A stretch of DNA of 64,000 nucleotides from Paroedura picta (lineage: Eukaryota > Chordata > Lepidosauria > Squamata > Gekkonidae), in NCBI RefSeq assembly GCF_049243985.1, contig NC_135369.1, positions 19,680,533 to 19,744,532 on the forward strand, read 5' to 3'. Shown here one piece after another: positions 9,985 through 22,300 of the stretch. Below the pieces are notes generated by a model, which worked only from the letters and a program-made list of their open reading frames with translations, searched no databases and was not told the origin of the DNA. The position numbers and the translations under genes were made by a program. The stretch's first letter is position 1. Each line of letters opens with the position of its first letter.

Positions 9985-12186
9985 ATTTAGAGGACCATAA
10001 CATATATAACATAGCTTGGCTGGATTCTACAAAGCCCTCATAGAGGGTGCCTGATGATCTTCTCCATGTTGCTCCCAACCCTATTGACTCATGGAAAACC
10101 TACGTTGGGAAAGCGACCTAGCTGCCCCAACACACACACACAACATAAGGTGGGTACGGGAAGTAGAACCTGTGTCAACAGAGGGTCTTAAGCCCACAAA
10201 AATACCAGGAGAGGCAATTTGGTCCAATTCCCCCTTCTCACTGTATCCTCCGATCTCACATGGCTTTTTTGATCACACAGGTCTGTTGCACAGCATCAAC
10301 TTTACATAGTTCCAAAAGGCTGCTGAGGTAGAAAAAAGGCAGGTAAAGTTCCTTTCCCTACTCATGCTTAAAAATATCCTGGTGACTACTTATATATAAA
10401 TGGAGATAGATCAAGATAGGTAGCCATTTGAGTTTGTCTGTGGCAGTAGGAAAGAGCAAGAGTCCAGTAGTAAAATTTGTGGTAGGGTGTGATCCTTTGT
10501 GAGTTACTGCCCAGTTCTTCAGTTATTTGAAGTGGGTGACTTTTTACGGGGGGATGGTGAAAGGGAGATGGTCATATGGAACAGAAGAGGGAGCATCCAC
10601 ATGTCTTTTCATCATGTCTAGCTCCAGCTGGTCTTATCAGACCTTGGAAGCTAAGCAGGATTGGCCCTGGTTAGTGATTAGATGGGAGACAATAAAGAAA
10701 GGTCAGGGGTCCTATACAGAGGCAGGCACTGGGCAAACCACCCCTGTTCACCTCTTGCCTTGAAAAAGCTATGGGGTTGCCATGGGTCAGCTGTGATATG
10801 AAACCACCACCAGTTTCAACCACCCATTTCCCATCTACTGATTGCTGTTGCTGAGGCGGGGAGGGGGGGGTCACAGATGGACACCCTTCCATTGTTCCTG
10901 GATCAGGACCTCACTAAGGACAACCTAAATAAATAATAAATCTCTCTTTATTATATTTTCAGCTGATCTTTGTATCCCTATTTTAACAGAAGAATCTGCT
11001 CTGGGGGCCAATATATGAGGCTGAAAGTCAGGGCACCACACAGGCTGCAATCTGGCATTAACCAATTACAGACCAGCAAAATTGCAAAATATAATATTGT
11101 TGCTGCTGCTTTTAATTAGTAACATCGCTTCAATATAAAATCCTAGACAGTCTATGGATCACCAGGCAGAAAAAGGATAGATATAAAGTTCAGTGCTGGG
11201 TGACACTCTCCAAAAAGTAGTCTCTCAAGGACAACAGCAAACACAGAAGATAAGGGGAGGAAGGTAGCTTTCTCTGTCCTTCCGTCTGCTGATCTACTGT
11301 GTCCGCAAGAGATGGGCAAAAAGAAAGACAGATTTCTGATCCGTGATTATAGCACAGCAAGAGATGGTGCTACCCACCCTTTTAAGACTCATCATTCTCC
11401 ATTTGCCATACGAGGTCTCTGAGTTCTTGGTAGATTTGAAGAAAAATAAAAGAGTAGCTTATTTTTATCACTCCTCACATCTTACGTGCTTGCTTTGAGC
11501 ACCAACAACTTCCTAGCCCTGGGAGTACAGCCCACATTTGGAAAATGAGGCTGATTTACGGCAGCCAAGATTGTTAGCAAACAACCATTGGCCCACTGTT
11601 GGCCCACAGGGAACATGGTGCAACCCAGACAACAGGGCTTTTGGCTGTCCCACTCTGTATTTATGGTGTAATCTAGGAAGTCCTGCTTACAGAAGAGGGG
11701 AAAACAGGTCAACCTCTTAGCCAACCACAACATTAGCTCTAACTGGTAGCAGATGGTAGAAGCACAGTACAGCCACGCCTCCAGTTTTAGCTTCAGTGTA
11801 AAGATCCAGAGGAGGGGTTGTCAAACGTTCAGCTTATGAGGAACCCTTTTAGTAATGATTGTTGCCAAGAAAGAGCTCAAGCACTGCCAATCCTGCTATT
11901 TCAGAGCTTTCCTCCAGAATTACTGGGGAATACACCTGGCTGCTTCTATGTGCTGCACCACTGAGTTACAGGTGATCCTTGTGAACATACGGCAGTTCTA
12001 TATCTCTGCTCCACGTAGGCCAACAATATCTCTGTCGTGGGCAGAGACAGGCACTCCCCAGCCCCAGGCACCCAAAGCCCTTACAACTAGAGAACTTCGG
12101 CATATATAATAACTATATACCCCTGACCTAATGATCCTGCCTAAGCCTTGAAAAACAAAAACAAAGGCTGAAGATTTTGGTGTATG
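9985..12186. other. Intergenic DNA with one SINE
   Basis: Apart from the 5S SINE at 10614-10810 and a possible dispersed-repeat piece at 10405-10470, I see only AT-rich unique sequence. No gene or RNA can be supported. Confidence 0.5.
10614..10810 (+). repeat. 5S rRNA-derived SINE, near full length
   Basis: 5S-like head accttggaagctaagcagga and ttagatgggagac. The SINE body follows: agaggcaggcactgggcaaa, ttgccttgaaaaagc and gggtcagctgtgat. Confidence 0.82.
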
Positions 12187-14030
12187 GAATTATTATTATT
12201 ATTAATTTATTTTCCCCCACTCCCCGTAGGCTTGTGGCGGGTCATAATAGTCTTATCCCCATTAAAAGACTTTAAAAACAATCCCAACATGGCAGAAGCT
12301 CTCATTATTCCTACCCCCTGCTATCAAAGCAGCGGGGAGGGTGGGGAGATCTAACTTACTAGGTCCAAGGGGGGGGGGATGGGGGATGCTGGCACTCATT
12401 CGCTGACCCCGGCCTCAACCAAAAACCTGGCGGAAGAGCTCCGTCTTGCAGGCCCTGCGGAAAGCTGGTAAATCCCGCAAGGCCCGCAGCTCTCCCGGGA
12501 GCTCATTCCACCAGGTAGGGGCCAGGACCGAAAAGGCCCTGGCCCTGGTCGAGGCCAGGCACGCTTCTCTAGGGCCAGGAACGATCAGGAGATTCTCCCC
12601 CGCCGAGCATAGAGCCCGGCGGGGGATATAGGGCAGTAAGTGGTCCCCTCAGGTATGTGGGTCCCAACCCGCGTATAGCCTAAAAGGTCAAAACCAGAAC
12701 CTTGAACCTGATCCGGGCAGCAATTGGCAATCAATGCAGCTGCCTCAGCACAGGCTGGATATGGGCCCTCCAAGGTGTACCAGTGAGGACCCGAGCAGCT
12801 GCGTTTTGCACTAGCTGGAGTTTCCGGATCAGAGACAAGGGTAGAGCGAGTTACAGAAATCTATTCTGGAGGTGACTGTCGCATGGATCACTGTAGCCAA
12901 GTGGTCTCAGGGGACAGGTAGGGCGCTAGTAGTCGGGCCTGGCAAAGATAGAAAAACGCCTGACCCGCTACTCTCTTGACCTGAGCCTCCATAGTCAGGG
13001 AGGTATCGATGGTCACCCCCAGATTCCTGGCCTGGGGCGCGATGGTAAGTTGCACTCCTGCCAGGGTGGGTAGGCGCGCTGCCTGGTCCTGCCCTCTGCC
13101 TCCCAGCCACAGGACCTCCGTCTTGGAGGGTTGAGTTTCAGGCGACTCTGCTCGAACCATTCAGTCACTGCTTCCAAACATCTGGTGAATGGTTCCGGGG
13201 GGGGGGGAGTCTGGGCGGCTGTCCATGAGGAGATAGAGCTGGGTGTCATCAGCGTACTGGTGGCAACCCAGCCCAAAATTCCCTACCAGATGGGCCAGAG
13301 GGCGCATAAAGATGTTAAATAACGTGGGGGAGAGGACTGCGCCCTGCGGTACCCCACAAGGGAGTCAGTAGGGATGAGAGAACTCTTCCCCCACCGCAAC
13401 CCTCTGGGTCCGGTTCTGGAGTAAGAAGCGTATCCAGCACAAAGTTGTGGTCTGTATCCCCGTCCCGGCGAGGCGGTGGATCAGAAGGTTGTGATCCACA
13501 ATGTCAAAGGCCGCCGATAGGTCCAAAAGGACCAACTCAGCCGGCCCACCTCTGTCCAGCTGGCGACGGAGATCATCCAAAAGGGCGACCAACACCGTCT
13601 CAACCCCGTGGCCAGGACGGAAGCCCAACTGATATGGATCGAGTGCCGAAGTTTCCTCCAAGAATGCCGAGAGCTGGTCAGCCGCAGCCCTCTCCACCAC
13701 CTTGCCCAGGAATGCCAGATGCGATATTGGGCGGTAGTTGGCAGGGTCCTGCAGGTCCAGCGTTGATTTTTTTAGGAGAGGGTGAACCACTGCCTCCTTT
13801 AGCTGCTCAGGAAACTGCCCCGAACTTAGGGAGGAGTTGATGATGTCTCTGAGCTGGACTCCTATCCCCTGGCCGCCTCCCTTGAGGAGCCAGGAAGGGC
13901 AGGGATCAAGGGGGCAAGTGGTCGCCCTGACGAAGCTCAGCAACTTGTCCACTTCGGGGAGAGAGAGCCAAGAGAATGCGATCAGGGACTTGGGTGAGTT
14001 CTTAACAAGGGTTTTAAAGGGAAACACATG
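12187..14030 (-). mobile_element. L2 LINE, 5'-truncated, decayed
   Basis: Minus-oriented. The first protein block (about 14027-13365) has NYRPIS, LDLSAAFDIVDH and LLQNRTQRVAV, typical of L2 reverse transcriptase. YADDTQL is readable near 13246-13270 in another frame. The C-terminal part (13160-12888) has KTEVLWLGG, NLGVTIDTSLTMEAQV and FFYLCQARLLAPYLS. At least two frame breaks are visible. The 3' end is the (att)n tract at 12187-12210. Confidence 0.9.
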
Positions 14031-14074
14031 TTGGCACTTCCAAGATTACAGTACTAACCAGTTTATCACACCGG

Positions 14075-14205
14075 AAGTAGTGAGCAGTGACTCAAAAAAG
14101 CTCATCCCCTGCCACAAATGTCGATAGCCTTTAAGGTGCTCCTGGACTCTTGCTCTTTTCTCCTGCTGCAGGCAGACTAACATGGTTGCCCATCTTGATC
14201 TATCT
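14075..14205 (+). repeat. Dispersed repeat fragment
   Basis: Contains agctcatcccctgccacaaa, cctttaaggtgctcctggac and ggcagactaacatggttgcc. These are the right-hand parts of a common reptile repeat that I cannot name with certainty. Confidence 0.5.
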
Positions 14206-16297
14206 CATTTTATCACGGCAACTCTTGTTATACAGGATGGCTTACATGGATAGCACTTGACTGTTAACAGAGGGCCTTTGCAAGCCAGAAACTGCAAAAT
14301 AATATTTTAAAACAACTGAATGTGGAATGTCAACTGGGATCCAAGAGGATAAGCTGTGCTCAAAGAGCTCTGATGACCCCTTAGGTGTACATGCTGAGAT
14401 CCCACTGAGTTCTGACTCCTTTCCTAAGGCAACCTGCATATTCACAAAGGTTCTTGGAAGATTTTGTGACAACTAACACTTACCCAGTAAAATGCAAGAA
14501 CCCCACCCAAACAGCATTTGGAAGGCAGGTATGACCTTGCAGAACAAATTTTTTTTTGTTATAAAAGGAGTGTATGTTCAGCAATCACCCAATGGGATTC
14601 ACCCTAACACATTCATCTACGTATGTATGCGCTTCACCCTACTTGTTTTGAATGGATCCCCCAACCATTTTAAATTTCTAACACTAGCCACAATTTCCTT
14701 CTGCTCAAAATGTAACTAACATGCAACACAGGAGGGGGGGGGGTGACCCTCCAGTTACTGTCACTTTCTTCAACCTTAAACATGCCAGTCAACCCCAGAT
14801 CAACCTCTCCAGTTTTACAAGAGTTTTTTTAGGGGGGGGAGGGGCATAGAGGCAACCCATTATTCTCCCAAGAGTACAAAGAGCTCTAGAGTGGGTGTTT
14901 GAGGTTGGAAAACCAGTCTAGAGAAATTGTTCTCCCCAACCTTGCTGGTCATCCTTAAAATTATTTTGCTCCCTTATATATTTGGGAAACAGCCTCCTGG
15001 GAGGAGACTGTCCGGGGCCTTGTCTGTCCAGGTCCACCCTGATTGGCCCTTCCCCTCCAACTCCCACCTTGCCTGCTAGAAGCCTTGTGGCTACGGCCTC
15101 CATTGTCACCCATGAGCTGAGAGGCAACAACAGGGCTTTGTGGCCCGCAGGTACGCTCCTGCTGGGAGGGAGCAGCCTCCCTGGAGGCCGCAAAGTCCTG
15201 TTGCCGCTGGTGGGGCTTTCTGCTTCCTTTATCCCACTTTGCGGGCCAAAGGGAGCTGTGGCCATGCTCTCACGCCCGCCTGCCTGCCGCCCCTTTCAAA
15301 GCCTATTTTTAAAATGGGCTTTGACACTAGTTTGTACATAAAAAGTGGGAAATCTTAGCGCCAGGTTAAGTCTGTGGAACTGAATTCCAATTAAATGTTT
15401 GCATGTAGTCAGCTGTTATCCTGGGGACAAAAGACAGAATTACACTTGACCTTGACATTTAGACTAACCCAGATTTCGGAAGGTGGGTAAAATACGTTGT
15501 ACAGCTCCTTTGCGCTAACAGCCTAGAGCAGAGTTTCATCAAGACACGTACACTTCTTAATGTTTTGATAAAACCTACATTCTGAAGAGATTTCTTTTCT
15601 GGTTTCTACCAAGAATTTCTTACACACTGAGAAGCCTAACTGTTTGAAAATTCATACAAAGATAGAAGTCCCCCTACAATGGAAACCTCTTGTTGTCATT
15701 TAAGGATTTCATTTATCTCGTCTCTTAATGCTCCCCACCCCCCAAGCATTACAGGATGGGCCCTACTCTGAGCCAGTGTACTCTGAAGCAAGGCCCACTG
15801 CAGGTTTACTCCCATTTAAGAGAGCATGGGGCTTGAAACCCCAATGGCACAGAGGGAAAGGGCGATGATGGGGTTATGTCCAATACCAAATACCAGAAGG
15901 AATGTATCTGCAATTCTCACATTGCCAGCATTGCAGGCAGTAGCCACACCGAGATAGTGAACTTCCACTCAGTTTGAGTTCGGCAGATGCCAGCCTTTTT
16001 GTCTACTGTCCCAATTCTTCTTTTGTTAGGTGAAGGGAATCAAGAGCACGCATTCCCAGATCCCAAAGGGCCAGTTTCAATATAATGGCTCCTGGATCCA
16101 AACTCCCAGACACAAATCACAGGACTTTTGAGGAAACCAGACGCCAACCATGAGCGGCAAAGCATTCCAGCCAACACGGGGAAACGTGCACAGGGGTGCC
16201 ATCCTCTGTCTGATTGGAGTTCCTTAATAAGTCCATTATCAGAAAGCAGAAATGTTGGGTGACTCAGTTCACCGGGAAACAGCTAGGGATCGCTTTC
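14206..16297. other. Region downstream of PMF1; possible 3'UTR next to the stop
   Basis: Mostly unique DNA. The part just below 16298 should be the PMF1 3'UTR on the minus strand. I see no AATAAA within it and cannot place its end. An imperfect palindrome lies at 15122-15207. Confidence 0.45.
15122..15207. repeat. Imperfect inverted repeat
   Basis: Left arm aggcaacaacagggctttgt (15122 on) pairs with right arm caaagtcctgttgcc (15191-15205), around a GC-rich loop with its own shorter hairpin. Confidence 0.7.
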
Positions 16298-16351
16298 TCA
16301 GTGGTGCTCGTCAAGGGTGTTCGCCATTTCTCGGCTTCCTTGAGCGATCGC
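16298..16351 (-). CDS. PMF1: PMF1 exon 5 (C-terminal 17 residues)
   Basis: The acceptor TATTCTTTCCAG ends at 16352. The exon encodes AIAQGSREMANTLDEHH and stop TGA (16300-16298). The phase is 0, which fits exon 4. The residues are diverged from the human tail, so this is the least certain exon. Confidence 0.8.
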   Translation of the reverse strand, partial: AIAQGSREMANTLDEHH

Positions 16352-19300
16352 CTGGAAAGAATAAGAACAACCCAGCTAGAGATGGGAATCATTTTTTAAA
16401 TTACAGCCATGATATTTAGCTAGCTGATCAGTTGAATTAATGGATTTAAAACCTTCCACAATGAATCGGGCAGATGTTATGTATTTTAATATCAGAACTT
16501 TAACAAAGTATAAGAAGTGAGCCCCATCGGAGAAGAGTCATTACCCATTTTCTCATATGGAAATGTCTCCCAAATGAAAGTACTGTTTTATTCATATATA
16601 AAGACTCACAGGTTTATTAAAGGAACCTGAAGTTTTCATTAATGGAACAGTCTTTTTAAACCATGTATTGTCCCTACTTTTAAATCTAATACTACCTGCG
16701 ACCATTTTTTTTCTTTCTTCCAGGGAGGGGCCAAGCTTCAGTGGTACAGCATCTGGTTTGCAAGCAGAAGATCAATCCCAGACATTTTTGCTTGTAGGTT
16801 TCTTAAGGAATGAGTGTTAGCAAAGACTTCTTTCTGTCTAGTTGCTGCCAATCAATCAGCAGGCAAACCCCTGACTCAGAGTAAGACCTATGTGCTCCTG
16901 TCCGCTCTCTCGCCGCCTTATTTACAAAACTGCACTCACCTGCCACTCTTCCTTGCGCTTCTGGATCTCCTTCTGCAGATCTGTTATTTTCTTTCGGCCA
17001 GCCAGCACCATTTCAGCCAGTTTGGCATTTCCCTCTTCCTTCTCTTTCAAAGTCTTTTGGAGGATCTTGCGCTGTTTCAGAAGGTATGGCACCACGGCAC
17101 TGCGGACATCTTGCTCTGGGATTCCGCTGGGACGCCTGAGGAAGAGAGGATAAAAATGGAAGAACAATATCCATTTTGGGTCTCTATTGGGGAGAATGGC
17201 TGGCTAATAATGAAATAAATGCATTACAAGAATGGGGAACTGACCCAGCAGGCATAGTTTGTTTAGTATAAAGATCACTGATGTAGAGGAATGCAAAGGA
17301 TCCATATTCAGAGTATAGGTGCTGCTGTTTGCCAGGGGAAACTATTTACTGGGTAATATGGAGAGCTGGGTTTGATTCCACGCTCCCCCACATGCAACCA
17401 GTTGGGTGACCTTGGGCTAGCCACAGCACTGATAAAGCTGTTCTGACCTAGCAGTGATATCAGGGCTCTCTCAGCCTCATCCACCTCGCAGGGTGTCTGT
17501 TGTGGGGAGAGGAAAAGGAAGGTGATTGTAAGACGCTTTGAGACTCCTCCTGGTAGCAGCATATAAGAACCAACTCTTCTTCTTCTTCTGTTTCTCCAGG
17601 GGCCGAGTTCTTCTAGCTGCTCAGCCCTACCCTCCTGGATGATGCTCCTGTGTTCGATTATATTGCGATTTTCAGATTATTTTTGTTTTCCTAGAAGGCA
17701 CTTTGAAGCTTGCTTTGTACAAGAAAAGTAAGATAAAAACTTGCAAACAGTTTTGAAACAGCCCTATCCCATCCCCATCTTAAGGAGGCACGTTGCACTG
17801 GAGAAGGGACAGAAACCAATCTGATTCCCATCTGTTGCCACAAGCCAGCTAATAGTCTTATGGTGCTTTCAAGAGGAACAGGTTTATTATGGAATAAATT
17901 TCCAGACTCAGGCCTGCATGATGCCAGCCAATAAACTGAGCCGGCAGTTCATGAAAGTTTATACCACAATAAATCTGTTTGTCTTCAGGGAGCTGCAAGA
18001 GCATTTGCAGTTTTATGACGACCAGAGAATTAGCACCTTCAGCTGTGAGGAAGAGCTAACGAAGAGCTAACTAAGTCAGGGCTTTTTAGTTGAGAAAAAG
18101 GATGACAAACAAAATGCAATAAATTATTATCAAATCAACAGCTTTAATTTTATGGTGGCTGGTTTTCTTCACACTGAACAATGCTTTTTGGTGTCTGATT
18201 TGTTTTTAATGCTGTATTTGCTTGGCTTGTGGTGAGCCCCTTTGTGGGTCCATAACAAGTCAAAGAATAAGACAGGGTAGAAGGGCTACTGTTTTGGGCA
18301 TGACGTTCTGTGGTAGTAATGCAGATGGAACACTGACCTGGCAACCCAGAGACTGCTTGAGGGGATCATGTCCTGGCAGGGACCTGGTACACAGGTTGGT
18401 TAATGCCATATGAGCGTGGGCAGGTGTCAAGGATCAAGCCCACTAGACTTGTGAGTTTCCAGGCTGGAAATGTAAAGGTTTGTAAGCCACTTTCAGACTC
18501 CTTCAGATAGTGAAAAGCAGGTTATAAAAAAAAACAGCTCTTGATCCTTATCCTTTGCTCTTAACACAAGCACCTCATTTTTTTACATAAACAGGTTAGA
18601 TGGGGCAGAAAATTGGCCTTGGGATCATAACAGGACCAGCCACAAGCAGACACTAATCACAGACATCTGCAGGCTGCAGAAACCTTAGATTTATTTTATT
18701 ATTTATGAAGTTTATAGTCTGCCCTATCTTTGGAAACCTAGGGTAGATTACATTTTATGGTTCAATACAATCCCCGTATGAAAGTTAAAATCAGTTCAAA
18801 TTAAAATAGTAACATTAAAACATTTACCTTAAAATAATAAGTTAACAGTAAATATTAACGGCAGTTCTCCCGTTAATCCACCTGAGGATCCCCTCCAATA
18901 TTGAGATCTCCAGCATCGAGATCATTTGATCTACTGGATTGACTCCCACCCTCTTCTGAATATTACTTCCCACCAGGCTGAACAAGTTGGGTAACTGAGA
19001 TTAGAATTGTGACCGCTGCCACTTATATATGTTATATGTTTTATGATGTAATCTGTAATTTGTGGTTTTATGGGGATTTTAATGTGTTTTTAACTGGTTT
19101 ATGCTGTAAACCAGCGACCTAATTGGAGAATGGCGGTCAAAAAATTAAATAAATAATAAATAATTAATAATAAAAATTAACTGTAACATTGTCTCTGAGG
19201 TCAGGAGGGGGTCATTTGATCTAAAGTACATTTCCGTTTGGTGGGGTTGGACAGAGAGGCAGTGGAATTAGACGTTACTTCTGCCCTCAATCATACCATG

Positions 19301-22300
19301 CAGTAACTCTTATCAAGGGGGTGGGAAATACTTTGCCTAGCAGCAGGGCTCTGAAAAACTGAGCTGTTTCTTTGAATGTGGACTGATGGTTGTGATGAGA
19401 CATGATAGGTGTGAGTGAGGGAGGAAGATGGTTGTAAGGGTGGCCCTGGGTGGTGCGCGATGCTTGCTCCCAACTACACAGCTGAAAACTAATGAGCCTT
19501 TCCCACTTCCTTGGCAACTTGGTAGTGCAATGATTATACTCCCCTTTTGCATCATTGCCCATGGCAGCACCAACCGAGGGAGGTATATTTTCAACATCCA
19601 GGGGGGTGGCACACTGCCAGGAACAGAAGAGGGCAAGAGGCAACTTTCTGCTCTCAGGTTCCTAATAGGGCGGAATGCAAGAGAAAGAGTTCTGGGGAAC
19701 AACTGCCCTTTTCTGCATGGAGCGGCAGCACCACTGAGTTATAGCCATCATTAGCAGAATAGAGCTACAGGATCCAACCCATTGTATTCAATTGAAGTAG
19801 GATTACGGGCTGTTAACATTGCAAATTCAACATCCAGTGATGTTAAGAGGAAGCAAATTCTGGAAAAGTTAAAGTAATTCTTCAGAAGACTGAATTCACT
19901 TTCACAAGCTGCAGTGAATATTAGTGGTTTAAAGAGCTTTAAAAGTTACAAATTTAAAGAGAAGAGGTTGCAGCAGTTGTTTGCAATGAGCTGAATGGAA
20001 CCTCGATGTTTTGAGGCACCGTATCAGCTCCTGGAATCATCTACCATGGGGAGGTGCTACTCATTCCACCTTGGTGGAGGACTTTTCTAAAAGCATGTAA
20101 TTGGCTACACCCACCCACCTCAAAACTTGACTCAGATGACTTCTGGTTTAATCTGGCAAGGCAGTTCTTATGCCAAACGATTCACCCCTTACCATGCAGG
20201 TGTTTCTCTCTGCTTTGCTTCCTCCACAAGCTTATCCAGTGTTCTAAAAAGTGCCTCAAGATTCCCTTCATTTTTCAAGTCACTGATCTCCTCCTGAATC
20301 AGGACAAGAAAGAGATACACTGCTGTCACTACATCATATAAAAGTCCCTATTTCTAAGTTCACAGTGGAATGTGTGCATGACGAGCTTTCCTCTCCCCAA
20401 GTCGTCACTATTTATCTACCCACTCAGCCAAACATTCTACAACACAGATTGTTATACCCACTTTCAAAGTGAGACTGGAAAAATGCTCATGAAATGTGGT
20501 AGTTCAAAGGGGACCAAGAAGTTTACACAGTTCCTAAACTGGCTCTGTTTTTATAAGTAAAGTAGTTTTCCAAATATTATTTTATTATTTTACATTACAT
20601 AGATTATTAGATTCATAGGCATTAATGGAACACAAGAAAATCATTAAAGTAAGCAGAAAACAACATCTTCCAAAATATATCCTATTCTTGCTGCAGGAGC
20701 AAAATGGTTAAAGGTTTGCAAAAGTCCACAGAAATGCAAATCAGTCCAATGAGAAGTTTGTTCTTGCTGTTGTTTCTATTGCTACCATGATCCTTTCTAG
20801 GTTTCTATGAATTATTGGACAAAGCTATTATAGATGCAATAATAAAGCTGCCATCTCCTTTAAGACACATCCAATCTGGAAGAGCTATGGCTCAGATCAG
20901 ACATCAATTCAAACCATATCTAAGGCAGCATAATTATGGCTTGGCATCATTTTCTGAATTGATATCACCTGACAAAGCAGGATCAGAAACTAACGTAAAT
21001 GGGTTTTTGCACACCACGGTTTGTGTCAGTTATCAACTGGCATAATGTATGAATTGCAAAACACTTAATAACAGCTGCTGATCTCCCCCCTGATCTCCCT
21101 GAGCCTTCGGGGAGGGCGGTATATAAATCTAAATAAATAAAATAAATAAATAATAAATAAGACAGGTCCATATGCCACAGAAATGGCATCCTGAGCCAGA
21201 AGAAAAATGAAAGGAGACAAAAACCTTGAAGTCATGATTTGCCTGGTGCATGTTTGGGAGCAAACCTGGGGTTCAGACTCCAACCAATGGTCAGTTCTAA
21301 CCTTGGCTTAGTGTGATTCCTGAATTGAGCCTTTGTGCTGCCTGGTGTAATTTTTAAAGAGCAACATGTGATTATCTTTAGAGCTTCAAAATTAACATGT
21401 AAGAGAAATTAGATAACCAAACACCAAAGTTAACACATCACTCAAGTTCCACCAACTTTGTAGAGTTTTTCAACTGGCAAAATTACTGAGAGGACATCCA
21501 ACTGCAACTGAAATAAAACTTTTTGGCTCTGCTTCTTCCAAAGTCTTGCCCATTGTCCGTTGAACTGACAAAATATTTTTTTGCATTTTTTGTTTGTTTT
21601 TCAAGCCTACCCGAAAAGAAGTCTGCAGATGGTAAATGTACTGATCATAAATACATCTTGTGAGCTCAGGCTGGACTTTGTAGAGACGGTTATAGCAGCT
21701 TGCAAACTTTTGATAGCTGTTGGCAAATAAAGAAAGTACAGGTGATTTCTAATGCAATAAATCCTAATCTGGAAAAAAAATCTACAATGCCAGCCCCATC
21801 TGCTATCCATTCCAGAAACCCCCCAAGTCCCTGTACTTTTTAATGACAGCCATCTGATGTATCGCATGAGAGGTCATAATCTCTCCTTGTCAAAGCAAAG
21901 CATGATAAACAGGATTCCCGCAGTCAGAGGTAGGGCACATTTCTAAAGAGCTGGTATACTGCACAAATATGCATATTGTGAACCACCAACAAATCATCAT
22001 GAAATCCAAAAAGACAAAATGAAAAACAGCTTTATGGGCTAAAGAAAGCAATTCTGTACTACAAAGTGTACAAAATTGCTATGTGAAATTTGCTTTCATA
22101 TGTTTAAAAATCAGGCTGGATACAGTCATGGAGAACACATCATCAATGACTTTCAACCATTTTAGCTTAAAGAGATTATCACATGAACATCTCTGTATAA
22201 CAGGTGCTTGGGGGGGGGGGGGGAGAGCAGCAGGAGGCCCATGGCTTCCTTGTAGGCTTCTTAGAAGCATTTAGGTAGCCACAATGGGAAACAGGATGCT

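Noticed and set aside
10614-10810. 5S rRNA gene
   Set aside because: Only the internal promoter part matches; the body and end are SINE sequence.
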